From assembly GCF_017377575.1 (NCBI RefSeq), contig NZ_JAFREM010000004.1:62001-126000 (forward strand): a stretch of 64,000 nucleotides of DNA, in the 5' to 3' direction. The notes under the pieces were generated by a model. The model ran no database searches and was not told the origin of the DNA. It saw only the letters and a program-made list of their open reading frames with translations. The translations under genes were made by a program, and so were the position numbers. The DNA comes from Candidatus Enterococcus moelleringii. Its GTDB lineage: Bacteria; Bacillota; Bacilli; Lactobacillales; Enterococcaceae. Below, in pieces: positions 53,466 through 61,983 of this stretch. Position 1 is the first letter of the stretch; every line of letters starts with the position of its first letter.

Positions 53466-55618
53466 TCTTCTTTCACCTCTTTGATGTGTTCAATCGTTAC
53501 AATCGGCGTACGTTTGGCTGGTCTTCTTACTACGAAGTATACCAGGACTGCCAACAAAGCAACAGCCAGAACCATTCCAAAGCCGATACTTCCACCTTCA
53601 AAGATCACATGACCAATTTGATAGATAATGAAGCTGACAACATAAGCCAGTCCGCATTGGTAAGCAATCGCACGAACTGTCCATTTCATATCGCCCATTT
53701 CCCGATGAATTGCACCCATTGCCGCAAAACATGGCGCGCACAACAGATTGAAGACTAAGAAGGAATAGCCGGCAATTGGTGTATAAGCCGCTCGTAAAGC
53801 CGCCCAAATTTCCACACCGTCTTCAGCAACCTCAGCGTGACGGTACAAAATCCCAAAGGTGCCGATGACATTTTCCTTCGCGACTAAACCAGTAATGGCT
53901 GCCACAGCGCCCCGCCAGTCGCCCCAGCCTAATGGCGCGAAGATTGGAGCAATTATTCCACCTAAGAAGGCTAAGATACTATCATTCTCATCCACTGATT
54001 GCAGTGAGAAGTTGTAGCTGGAAATAAACCAGATAATGATACTTGAAACAAAGATAATCGTCCCTGCCCGTTTCACGAAGGCTTTACTATGGTCATAGGT
54101 ATAACGCAAAGTATTGCCGATCCTTGGCATATGGTACAAGGGTAATTCCATAATAAATGGTGCTGGATCGCCGGCGAATAGTTTCGTTTTCTTCAACGCA
54201 ATCCCCGATAAAACAATCGCACCGATACCGATAAAGTAAGCTGATGGTGCTACCCAGCTGCTGCTAGGGAAAAAGGCACCCGCAATTAAAGCGATGATCG
54301 GCAGTTTCGCTGAACAAGGCATGAAGGTCGTTAACATCGCTGTCATGCGACGATCTTTTTCGTTTTCAATTGTTCGACTAGCCATGACCCCAGGGACACC
54401 ACAACCAGTAGCAATCAACATAGGGATAAAGGATTTGCCAGATAAACCAAATTTACGGAAAATCCGGTCCATTACAAAGGCGATGCGGGCCATATAACCG
54501 CAATCCTCTAACAAAGCCAAACATAAGAACAAGACCATTAATTGCGGCAAGAAGCCTAAAACAGCTCCCACTCCGGCAATAATTCCGTCTAAAATCAAGC
54601 TTTGCATCCAATCAGCGACATTCCAGGAAGCCAAGGCATTGCCGACAAAATTCGGTACGGCTTCACCAAACAGCACATCGTTGACCCAGTCAGTTCCCAT
54701 AACGCCGATTGTTTGAATAGAAATGTAGTAAATCAACCACATTACAAAGGCAAAAATCGGTAAGGCCAAGAAACGGTTGGTTACTATCCGGTCGATTTTA
54801 TCCGACAAGGAAAGCTTGAACTCGTTATTGTCTACCATACACAAGGCTTTCAAGTGAGTAATGAAATCGTAGCGTTCGTTAATAATAATGGTTTCCGCAT
54901 CATCACCAAAAATTCTTTCGGTAATTTTGACGGTTTCTTCGATCTCTTTTTGTTGAATACTGCTTAAGGCTAATTGGTCCTGGGCCCGAACATCACGTTC
55001 AAACAGCTTCACGCTGTTCCAACGGCTGTATTTTTCCAACACGGTATTGCCTAAGATGTTGGCAATTTCACTTAAGGCTGCTTCAACCCGTTTATCATAA
55101 TGAGGAAAAGTTAGTTCTTCCTGCGGGTTCTTAGCCGCTTCGATGGCTTGCTCAACCGCTTTGTCCAGTCCCCAATTTTTTAGTGCACTGATTCCAATAA
55201 CTGGAACCCCCAAGGCATAAGACAATTTTTCCAGATTAATCTGTTTGCCGTCTTTTTTAACCAAATCCATCATATTAACCGCCACTACAACCGGAATTCC
55301 GGTTTCAATCAGCTGGGTGGTTAAATACAGATTCCGCTCCAAGTTGGTGCCGTCCACAATATTCAAAATAGCATCCGGGATATCGGATAATAAGTAATCC
55401 CGCGCCACGACTTCTTCTGGTGAGTAAGGAGATAAGGAATAAATACCCGGCAGGTCATCAATGATGATCTCCTGCTGCTTTTTGTATTTTCCTTCTTTAC
55501 GCTCGACGGTAACCCCCGGCCAGTTTCCGACAAACTGATTGGTGCCGGTTAAGATGTTAAAAGTACTGGTTTTCCCACTGTTGGGATTTCCCGCTAAAGC
55601 AATATGCAATTCTGCCAT
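53453..55618 (-). CDS. feoB: Ferrous iron transporter FeoB
   Basis: A 721-residue Fe2+ permease. The N-terminal G domain shows G1 GNPNSGKTS, switch region NWPGVTVERKEG, G3 DLPGIYSL and G4 NMMD; a spacer region follows; residues 270-690 are the membrane part with two Gate motifs, including the CGVPG/CSAKLP cysteines (residues about 403 and 431). FeoA is encoded directly upstream, ending 1 base before this start. Controlled with feoA by an apparent Fur box. Confidence 0.96.
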   Translation of the reverse strand: MAELHIALAGNPNSGKTSTFNILTGTNQFVGNWPGVTVERKEGKYKKQQEIIIDDLPGIYSLSPYSPEEVVARDYLLSDIPDAILNIVDGTNLERNLYLTTQLIETGIPVVVAVNMMDLVKKDGKQINLEKLSYALGVPVIGISALKNWGLDKAVEQAIEAAKNPQEELTFPHYDKRVEAALSEIANILGNTVLEKYSRWNSVKLFERDVRAQDQLALSSIQQKEIEETVKITERIFGDDAETIIINERYDFITHLKALCMVDNNEFKLSLSDKIDRIVTNRFLALPIFAFVMWLIYYISIQTIGVMGTDWVNDVLFGEAVPNFVGNALASWNVADWMQSLILDGIIAGVGAVLGFLPQLMVLFLCLALLEDCGYMARIAFVMDRIFRKFGLSGKSFIPMLIATGCGVPGVMASRTIENEKDRRMTAMLTTFMPCSAKLPIIALIAGAFFPSSSWVAPSAYFIGIGAIVLSGIALKKTKLFAGDPAPFIMELPLYHMPRIGNTLRYTYDHSKAFVKRAGTIIFVSSIIIWFISSYNFSLQSVDENDSILAFLGGIIAPIFAPLGWGDWRGAVAAITGLVAKENVIGTFGILYRHAEVAEDGVEIWAALRAAYTPIAGYSFLVFNLLCAPCFAAMGAIHREMGDMKWTVRAIAYQCGLAYVVSFIIYQIGHVIFEGGSIGFGMVLAVALLAVLVYFVVRRPAKRTPIVTIEHIKEVKEEWQP

Positions 55619-56089
55619 CTAATTCGCCTCCCTAGCTACAACAACCATTTCAGATTCATTTTTTCGCAAACTTAATTCGTAGCCGCGAACTCGGATTTCC
55701 ATCGGATCGCCTAAAGGTGCCAGTTTGACCACTTTGACTTCGGTGCCCTTAGTTAAGCCCATATCCATTAAGCGGCGCTTCACGGCTCCAGTGCCATGGA
55801 CGTTGACAATCTGTCCGGTATCTCCTACTGTCAGCTGGTCCAAGGATACCCAAGCCCGTTGCTCTTCTGTTACCTCATTCACGAGTATTTTCATTAATAA
55901 AGACTGATCCAGAGCCACCCGAGCATTATGTAACAAAACAATGCTGTTGTCCCCGGAATGGTTCACTACCGCCACTTTGGTTCCGACAGTCATTCCTAAA
56001 TCTTGCATCCGTCGTTTTAACTCAGCATCTAACTGAATCGTTTCAATTTGTACAACTTTGTTTAATGGGATCTCTGCTAACGTTGTCAT
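55619..56089 (-). CDS. feoA: FeoA, two tandem SH3-like domains
   Basis: A 156-residue protein made of two FeoA domains: residues 1-72 (RRMQDLGMTVGTKVAVV) and 80-156 (RRLMDMGLTKGTEVKVV). Classical FeoA is a single domain of about 75 residues; the doubled form occurs in some Firmicutes. It assists FeoB-mediated Fe2+ uptake on the cytoplasmic side. GGAGGG precedes the ATG. First gene of feoA-feoB-Cys-rich protein. Confidence 0.93.
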   Translation of the reverse strand: MTTLAEIPLNKVVQIETIQLDAELKRRMQDLGMTVGTKVAVVNHSGDNSIVLLHNARVALDQSLLMKILVNEVTEEQRAWVSLDQLTVGDTGQIVNVHGTGAVKRRLMDMGLTKGTEVKVVKLAPLGDPMEIRVRGYELSLRKNESEMVVVAREAN

Positions 56090-56115
56090 GGCGCCCTCCG
56101 TTTGATTTCATTAAT

Positions 56116-56134
56116 AATGATAATCTTTCTCATT
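56116..56134. promoter_or_regulatory. Fur box upstream of feoA
   Basis: On the minus strand AATGAGAAAGATTATCATT; its 15-base core TGAGAAAGATTATCA matches the 7-1-7 Fur dyad TGATAATnATTATCA at about 12-13 positions. It sits just downstream of the promoter. Confidence 0.7.
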
Positions 56135-56135
56135 T

Positions 56136-56164
56136 AGAATACAATCATTCCCATGAGAAGTCAA
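56136..56164 (-). promoter_or_regulatory. feo operon promoter
   Basis: Minus strand -35 TTGACT (56159-56164), 17-base spacer, -10 TATTCT (56136-56141), adjacent to the Fur box. Confidence 0.7.
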
Positions 56165-56332
56165 TAAAATCTTGAGCATTTCAGTTGACAAATTGAGGAT
56201 TTTATATTTTCGAAAACCGAAAAATAGTTATTCAAACTTTTTTCGGCTGGTTAAAAAACATTGACTAACATTGTTCTTTGCTTAAAGTCACTATAATCTC
56301 TGAAACAAGGCGTTTTCATGATTTTCCAAAAA

Positions 56333-56379
56333 ACACTAATTCTAGTGTATGCACTTTCCAACGGCACAAGATGTAGTAT
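56333..56379 (+). promoter_or_regulatory. Two NrdR boxes upstream of nrdH
   Basis: Box 1 ACACTAATTCTAGTGT (56333-56348) is a perfect-dyad NrdR box; box 2 GCACAAGATGTAGTAT (56364-56379) matches the consensus ACACWATATNTWGTGT at 13 of 16. Their starts are 31 bases apart, three helical turns, as in known NrdR operators. Confidence 0.82.
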
Positions 56380-56386
56380 CTTATGA

Positions 56387-56414
56387 TTGACTTTTTCGCT
56401 ACATCTTTTATACT
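56387..56414 (+). promoter_or_regulatory. nrdHEF promoter
   Basis: -35 TTGACT (56387-56392), 16-base spacer, -10 TATACT (56409-56414), immediately downstream of the NrdR boxes. Confidence 0.7.
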
Positions 56415-56443
56415 AAGAAGTGTAGAAAAAAGGAGGCCTTTTT

Positions 56444-56662
56444 ATGGTTAAAGTATATTCGAAAAATAATTGTATGCAGTGCAAAATGACGAAACGTTAT
56501 TTATCTGACAATAGCATTCCCTTTGAAGAAGTAAATATTGATAACGAGCCAGCGGCGTTGGATTTCTTGAAGGATCAAGGATTTCAAAGTGTTCCCGTAG
56601 TCTTCGGCGGCCAATCAGCGATCATCGGTTTTAGACCTGATCAACTAAAAGCCTTAGCTTAA
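56444..56662 (+). CDS. nrdH: Glutaredoxin-like NrdH redoxin
   Basis: A 72-residue thioredoxin-fold electron donor for class Ib ribonucleotide reductase. Redox pair Cys10-Cys13 in CMQC; the VPVV cis-proline loop and the C-terminal GFRPDQLKAL signature of NrdH are present. AAAGGAGG precedes the ATG. It lies 129 bases upstream of nrdE under NrdR-box control. Confidence 0.95.
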   Translation: MVKVYSKNNCMQCKMTKRYLSDNSIPFEEVNIDNEPAALDFLKDQGFQSVPVVFGGQSAIIGFRPDQLKALA

Positions 56663-56791
56663 CCTGTAAACTTTGCAGTCGAAGGATTGCAAAGTTTATT
56701 CTTTTAAAAGAATAAATGCAAGACAATTGATGGACTGATTTTTCATTTGAAGAATTGGTCCAAAACTATGATTAAGGAAAGATGTGACGAT

Positions 56792-58951
56792 ATGAGCCTA
56801 AAAGATATAGGAGACGTAAGCTACTTTAAACTGAATAATGAAATCAACCGTCCCGTTAATGGACAAATCCCGTTGAATAAAGACAAGGATGCGCTAGATG
56901 CCTTCTTTAAGGAAAACGTGGAGCCCAATACCCGCAAGTTTGCGACCGTGGAAGAAAAAATTTCCTACCTATTAAAAGAGGATTATTTAGAGGAAGAATT
57001 CATCGCAAATTATTCACCAGCATTTATTGAACGACTTTTTACTTATTTAGATGAACAAAACTTTACCTTTAAATCCTTTATGGCAGCCTACAAGTTTTAT
57101 TCCCAATATGCCTTGAAGAACAACGAAGGCACTGAATACTTGGAAAGCTACGAAGATCGCGTGGCCTACAATGCGTTGTATTTTGCCAACGGCGACGAAG
57201 AATTGGCGATGCGTTTGGCAGATGAAATGATTCACCAACGTTATCAGCCAGCTACCCCATCATTTTTGAATGCCGGCAGAAAACGCCGCGGCGAATTGGT
57301 GTCTTGTTTCTTGATTCAAGTAACCGATGACATGAACAGTATCGGCCGTTCGATTAATTCAGCCTTGCAGCTGTCACGTATCGGTGGCGGTGTGGGGATC
57401 AACCTATCCAACCTGCGGGAAGCCGGCGCGCCAATTAAAGGGTATGACGGTGCAGCCAGCGGTGTGGTTCCTGTGATGAAATTATTCGAAGACAGCTTCT
57501 CTTATTCTAATCAATTAGGCCAACGTCAAGGGGCCGGCGTGGTTTACTTGGATGTGTTCCATCCAGATATTGAAGTCTTCTTATCAGCGAAAAAAGAAAA
57601 CGCCGACGAAAAAATCCGCGTGAAAACTTTGTCGCTAGGTGTAACGGTGCCCGATAAGTTTTACGAATTGGCCCGTAAAAATGAAGATATGTACTTGTTC
57701 AGCCCTTACGGCATCGAACGGGAATACGGCGTGCCTTATTCTTACGTAGATATCACTAAAGAATACGACAACTTAGTCGCTAATCCAAATATTGGCAAGA
57801 AAAAAATCCGCGCCCGTGATTTGGAAAATGAATTGTCTAAATTACAACAAGAATCTGGTTATCCTTATATCATCAACATCGATACGGCTAACAAAACCAA
57901 CCCGATTGACGGAAAAATCGTGATGAGTAACCTGTGTTCCGAAATTTTACAGGTGCAAACTCCTTCAGCGATTAACGATCGTCAAGAATATGACGAATTA
58001 GGAACGGATATTTCTTGTAACTTAGGTTCTACTAACATTGTGAACTTGATGGACAGCCCTGACTTCGGTCAATCTGTTCGTACGATGGTTCGCGGTTTGA
58101 CTTATATTACTGATGCATCAAATATCGATGTCGTTCCTTCAATTCAAAACGGCAACAGCTTGAACCATACGATCGGTTTAGGTGCGATGGGCTTGCACAC
58201 GTACTTTGCTAAAAACCAGATGATTTACGGTTCAACAGAATCAATTGATTTCACTAACATTTACTTTACCTTGTTGAACTACTGGACTTTAATGGAAAGC
58301 AATCAAATTGCCAAAGAACGCAAACAAGTTTTCCATAACTTTGAAAAATCAAAATATGCCGATGGTACGTACTTCGACAAATATGTTTCTGGCGAATTCT
58401 TGCCAAAAACCGATAAAGTCAAAGAAATCTTCAAGGACATTTTCGTACCAACTAAAGAAGATTGGGAAGCATTAAAAGCAGCGATTCAAAAAGACGGCTT
58501 GTATCACCAAAACCGTTTAGCTGTAGCGCCAAACGGCTCAATTTCTTACATTAACGATACGAGTGCCAGCTTGCACCCGATCACTCGCTTGATTGAAGAG
58601 CGTCAAGAAAAGAAAATTGGTAAGATTTACTATCCAGCACCTTACTTGAACAATGAAACCTTGCCTTACTACACTTCGGCTTACGACATGGATATGCGTA
58701 AAGTGATTGATGTATATGCAACGGCGCAACAACACATTGACCAAGGCATGAGCTTGACCTTGTTTATGCGTTCTGAAATTCCACGCGGCTTGTACGAATG
58801 GAAAAACGAAACCAAACAAACCACCCGGGATTTGAACATTTTGCGTAACTACGCCTTCTACAAAGGCTGCAAATCCATCTACTACGTGCGGACCTTCACC
58901 GAAGACGCCGAAGAGATCGGTTCAAACCAATGTGAAAGTTGTGTTATCTAG
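56792..58951 (+). CDS. nrdE: Class Ib ribonucleoside-diphosphate reductase, catalytic subunit
   Basis: A 719-residue NrdE. ATG at 56792 (MSLKDIGDVSYFKLNNEI) is the normal family start; an earlier in-frame ATG has no ribosome site. LVSCFLIQ and SNLCSEILQ hold the active-site cysteines with the barrel motif NLSNLREAGAPI between, and the C-terminal CESC pair shuttles electrons from NrdH. The N-terminal ATP cone is absent, as usual for class Ib. nrdI, often between nrdH and nrdE, is missing here. Confidence 0.97.
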   Translation: MSLKDIGDVSYFKLNNEINRPVNGQIPLNKDKDALDAFFKENVEPNTRKFATVEEKISYLLKEDYLEEEFIANYSPAFIERLFTYLDEQNFTFKSFMAAYKFYSQYALKNNEGTEYLESYEDRVAYNALYFANGDEELAMRLADEMIHQRYQPATPSFLNAGRKRRGELVSCFLIQVTDDMNSIGRSINSALQLSRIGGGVGINLSNLREAGAPIKGYDGAASGVVPVMKLFEDSFSYSNQLGQRQGAGVVYLDVFHPDIEVFLSAKKENADEKIRVKTLSLGVTVPDKFYELARKNEDMYLFSPYGIEREYGVPYSYVDITKEYDNLVANPNIGKKKIRARDLENELSKLQQESGYPYIINIDTANKTNPIDGKIVMSNLCSEILQVQTPSAINDRQEYDELGTDISCNLGSTNIVNLMDSPDFGQSVRTMVRGLTYITDASNIDVVPSIQNGNSLNHTIGLGAMGLHTYFAKNQMIYGSTESIDFTNIYFTLLNYWTLMESNQIAKERKQVFHNFEKSKYADGTYFDKYVSGEFLPKTDKVKEIFKDIFVPTKEDWEALKAAIQKDGLYHQNRLAVAPNGSISYINDTSASLHPITRLIEERQEKKIGKIYYPAPYLNNETLPYYTSAYDMDMRKVIDVYATAQQHIDQGMSLTLFMRSEIPRGLYEWKNETKQTTRDLNILRNYAFYKGCKSIYYVRTFTEDAEEIGSNQCESCVI

Positions 58952-58957
58952 TGCCAT

Positions 58958-59110
58958 GCCAGTCCTGCTTTTCACAGTTTAGTATTGTAAAAGAGACTGA
59001 TAATAAATATACCATTCATCCCTTGATGAACATGTCTAGCAGGATGGTATGCGTACGACAATCAGACTGATTTTTCCTAAGAAAAATCAATTCTTTACAT
59101 GGAGGTAGCT
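58958..59110 (+). repeat. Structured intercistronic unit, copy 1
   Basis: A 153-base unit starting 7 bases after the nrdE stop. Conserved 5' block 58958-58981, variable loop, 32-base block 59032-59063 identical to copy 2, then a GATTTTTC/GAAAAATC hairpin (59069-59088) and the tail GAGGTAGCT. CCTGCT (58964-58969) pairs with AGCAGG (59038-59043); the loop holds TTCATC-CCTT-GATGAA. Confidence 0.85.
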
Positions 59111-59265
59111 GCCAGTCCTGCTTTTCGCAGTTTATGAAATGTGAAAGCTAGACTCGTTCCTGAACTAATCTCAGCTCATGATGTCTAGCAGGATGGTATG
59201 CGTACGACAATCGAACTGATTTTTCGTGGTTTTCGAAAAATCAATTCCTTATTTCCGAGGTAGCT
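59111..59265 (+). repeat. Structured intercistronic unit, copy 2
   Basis: A 155-base tandem copy. Same 5' block (one mismatch), same CCTGCT (59117-59122)/AGCAGG (59187-59192) pairing, same 32-base block (59181-59212), same GATTTTTC/GAAAAATC stem (59218-59242) with a longer loop, same GAGGTAGCT tail. The variable loop has unrelated sequence with an AGCT.GA/TC..AGCT pairing. GCCAGTC recurs at 59266-59272 as the start of a truncated third copy. Confidence 0.85.
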
Positions 59266-59317
59266 GCCAGTCAGTTCCACAACTAGCAGCACAACATTAC
59301 GCAAACAACAATCATAC

Positions 59318-59345
59318 ATCACGAATCTACAACTAGATTCGTGAT
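59318..59345 (+). promoter_or_regulatory. Perfect hairpin before the nrdF ribosome site
   Basis: Arms ATCACGAATCTA (59318-59329) and TAGATTCGTGAT (59334-59345) around CAAC; no T run follows. It lies 38 bases before the nrdF ATG: a stability or translation-control hairpin rather than a terminator. Confidence 0.6.
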
Positions 59346-59382
59346 GTTTAGCAGTATAAAGCAAGATCAAGGAGGAAACTAC

Positions 59383-60348
59383 ATGGCAGAAACTTATTAC
59401 AAAGCCATTAACTGGAATGAAATTGAAGACGTGATTGATAAATCCACCTGGGAGAAGCTGACGGAGCAATTTTGGTTAGATACTCGAATTCCTTTATCCA
59501 ATGACTTGGATGACTGGCGGAAATTATCTGATTTGGAAAAAAAAGTGGTAGGCTATGTTTTCGGCGGCTTAACTCTTTTGGATACGGTCCAATCAGAAAG
59601 CGGAATGGAGCAGCTGCGGGCGGATGTTCGTACGCCTCATGAAGAAGCGGTCTTGAACAATATTCAATTTATGGAATCCGTCCATGCCAAAAGCTATTCA
59701 TCTATTTTTAGTACCTTGAATACCAAGGCAGAAATCGATGACATCTTTGAATGGACCAACACCAACGTGTATTTGCAAAAGAAAGCTGAACGCGTGAATG
59801 AAATCTACAAAAACGGTACGCCGTTGGAGAAAAAAATCGCTAGTGTGTTTTTAGAAACCTTCCTATTTTATTCTGGGTTCTATACCCCACTGTATTACTT
59901 AGGAAACAACAAGCTGGCCAACGTGGCGGAAATTATTAAACTGATCATCCGCGACGAATCGGTTCACGGAACTTATATCGGCTACAAATTCCAACGAGGC
60001 TTCAACGAACAACCGGTAGAAGAACAAGAACGTTTGAAGGAATGGATGTACGATTTATTGTATGAATTGTACGAAAACGAAGAACGTTACACCGAAGAAT
60101 TGTACGATGAAATCGGCTGGACCGAAGAAGTGAAAACCTTCCTGCGTTACAATGCCAACAAAGCATTGATGAACTTAGGGATGGACCCATTATTCCCAGA
60201 CACAGCTGATGATGTGAACCCGATCGTGATGAACGGGATCTCAACTGGAACCAGCAACCATGATTTCTTCTCCCAAGTTGGGAACGGCTATTTGTTAGGC
60301 CAAGTTGAAGCCATGAATGATGATGACTATTTGATTGGTTTGGAATAA
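59383..60348 (+). CDS. nrdF: Class Ib ribonucleoside-diphosphate reductase, radical subunit
   Basis: A 321-residue ferritin-like NrdF holding a dimanganese or diiron site and the tyrosyl radical. LDTVQSESGMEQLR, FMESVHAKSYSSIF and IIRDESVHGTYIGYKF supply the Asp/Glu/His ligands; the C-terminal tail NDDDYLIGLE docks to NrdE. ATG at 59383 is seven bases from AAGGAGG. Separated from nrdE by an unusual 431-base structured gap. Confidence 0.96.
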   Translation: MAETYYKAINWNEIEDVIDKSTWEKLTEQFWLDTRIPLSNDLDDWRKLSDLEKKVVGYVFGGLTLLDTVQSESGMEQLRADVRTPHEEAVLNNIQFMESVHAKSYSSIFSTLNTKAEIDDIFEWTNTNVYLQKKAERVNEIYKNGTPLEKKIASVFLETFLFYSGFYTPLYYLGNNKLANVAEIIKLIIRDESVHGTYIGYKFQRGFNEQPVEEQERLKEWMYDLLYELYENEERYTEELYDEIGWTEEVKTFLRYNANKALMNLGMDPLFPDTADDVNPIVMNGISTGTSNHDFFSQVGNGYLLGQVEAMNDDDYLIGLE

Positions 60349-60375
60349 GAACAGCTTGTAATTCATTTAAAAAGA

Positions 60376-60417
60376 CATTATGGAAGATGTTGACTATCCT
60401 CCATAATGCCTTTTTTT
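60376..60417 (+). terminator. Terminator of the nrd operon
   Basis: Arms CATTATGGA (60376-60384) and TCCATAATG (60400-60408), then CC and seven T. Confidence 0.85.
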
Positions 60418-60418
60418 G

Positions 60419-61123
60419 TTACACATTAATCAGCCGCAGTTTGGTAATATTTTTGTACATAGACAAATCCTCGATGACATCGGTGTAGGACAAGCCTTTT
60501 GGTAAATCAATCGTATACACATTGGTGTAGATGCGATAATCATTACGGAAATCCACATTGAAATCGACATTTTCCACTGCGATTTTTTTGTCTTCAAAGT
60601 AGTTCATGATAAACTCTTTGGTTTCCTCGCGATGAATGAAGCGAATCTCTAGTTTCTTGATCGCGTGAACCTTGATAATTTTCTTCACCACCGTCAGCGC
60701 CAGCATCACCCCGACAAAACTAGCAATCGCAATATCATAGTAGCCCATTCCGATGGCTAAACCTAGACCGGCTCCGGCCCAAATAGAAGCTGCTGTGGTC
60801 AAACCAGTAATAGAACGATTAGTAACCAGAATTGTACCAGCACCTAGGAATCCGACACCACTGACAACTTGCGCAATTAAGCGGGCTTCATCTGAGCGAA
60901 CGACGCCGGCTAAAGAAGGATTTTCGATGGCATAGCGCAAAGAATTGCTGGCGATTTCCGTTTGAATCAAGGCAATGATGGTGGCCCCCATACAAACCAA
61001 AATGTGGGTTCGAATGCCGGCCGGTCGATTGCGGTACTCCCGTTCAATCCCGATTGCCCCACCCATCACCATGGCAATTAATAAACGAATCATAATTTCT
61101 GTGATAGATAACTCCATATCCAT
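60419..61123 (-). CDS. MgtC/SapB family membrane protein
   Basis: A 234-residue protein: about five N-terminal helices (residues 8-145) with the MgtC signature GAIGIEREYRNRPAGIRTHILVCMGA and GVGFLGAGTI, then a soluble ACT-like domain (150-234). MgtC proteins affect Mg2+ or phosphate homeostasis and F-type ATPase activity in relatives. No M-box was seen in front of it, unlike mgtA in this window. Starts at ATG 61123 after GAGGTGATC; ends beside the convergent nrd terminator. Confidence 0.88.
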   Translation of the reverse strand: MDMELSITEIMIRLLIAMVMGGAIGIEREYRNRPAGIRTHILVCMGATIIALIQTEIASNSLRYAIENPSLAGVVRSDEARLIAQVVSGVGFLGAGTILVTNRSITGLTTAASIWAGAGLGLAIGMGYYDIAIASFVGVMLALTVVKKIIKVHAIKKLEIRFIHREETKEFIMNYFEDKKIAVENVDFNVDFRNDYRIYTNVYTIDLPKGLSYTDVIEDLSMYKNITKLRLINV

Positions 61124-61168
61124 TTTCGATCACCTCTATTTAAGTATAGCACTTCACGTGTGGAAGAC

Positions 61169-61888
61169 TTATTTTGAGGCCTTCAATTGTTCCAATTCTT
61201 CCCCGCTTAATTCACGGTAACTGCCTTTGGCTAGATCGTCTGGCAGAGCTAAGCCTCCCATTCGGATTCGTTTCAAATAGGTCACTTCTTTACCGCAAGC
61301 CTTCACCATCCGCTTCACCTGATGGAACTTGCCTTCTTTTAAAACAATCCGCACTGTTGAGGTTTGTTTTTCCTCGTCAGTTTCGTCAATCATCAACTCG
61401 GCTGGTAAAGTTAGTTCCCCATCCAACTGAATCCCTTTGACGAAAGTCTGCTGGTCCTGTTCATTCATAACTCCCTTAACTTGGGCCAAATATTCCTTCT
61501 CCACATGTTTTTTAGGGGATAATAACTCGTGAGCCAGCTGTCCATCATTAGTAATTAACAAAAAGCCTTCGGTGTCCTTGTCCAAGCGCCCCACTGGAAA
61601 TAAATCTTTGCGATAATCCGCTTCGGCAAACAAATCCATCACCGTTCGATCCTTTTTATCTTCGGTGGCACTTACGACCCCGGCTGGCTTGTTCAATAAA
61701 TAATAGTAAAATTCTTGATACTTGATCACTTCACCGGCAAAAGTAACCACATCCTTCAAAGGATCAACTTGGGCTTTATCCTTTTTCTCAACCTGGTCGT
61801 TGACCGTCACCTGACCCTTTTTAATGTACTGTTTGACTTCTTTGCGGCTGCCAAGGCCGGCTTCGGCTAAATATTTATCTAAACGCAT
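61169..61888 (-). CDS. RsuA/RluB-family pseudouridine synthase
   Basis: A 239-residue enzyme: N-terminal S4 RNA-binding domain (residues 1-55, MRLDKYLAEAGLGSRKEVKQ), then the synthase domain with catalytic Asp in GRLDKDTEGFLLITNDG (about residue 101) and KEGKFHQVKRM. It isomerises a uridine of ribosomal RNA; size fits RsuA (16S U516), although RluB/RluE-type targets cannot be excluded. GAGGAG precedes the ATG; 45 bases from the MgtC gene on the same strand. Confidence 0.9.
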   Translation of the reverse strand: MRLDKYLAEAGLGSRKEVKQYIKKGQVTVNDQVEKKDKAQVDPLKDVVTFAGEVIKYQEFYYYLLNKPAGVVSATEDKKDRTVMDLFAEADYRKDLFPVGRLDKDTEGFLLITNDGQLAHELLSPKKHVEKEYLAQVKGVMNEQDQQTFVKGIQLDGELTLPAELMIDETDEEKQTSTVRIVLKEGKFHQVKRMVKACGKEVTYLKRIRMGGLALPDDLAKGSYRELSGEELEQLKASK

Positions 61889-61944
61889 AGGATGCTCCTC
61901 GATTTTTTCTTTATTATGCCACAGAAAGTAGTATTATCAAATCG

Positions 61945-61972
61945 AAAAACCGACTATCAGCGAGATAGTCGG
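61945..61972 (-). terminator. Terminator after the ABC permease gene
   Basis: Perfect arms CCGACTATC (61950-61958) and GATAGTCGG (61964-61972), 5-base loop, then TTTTTCG on the minus strand, 11 bases past the stop. Confidence 0.82.
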
Positions 61973-61983
61973 CGCTTGTTTCT

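Noticed and set aside
58958-59272. CRISPR array or group I intron between nrdE and nrdF
   Set aside because: There are only two long units rather than short repeats with spacers, and both nrdE and nrdF are complete, so no exon is interrupted.
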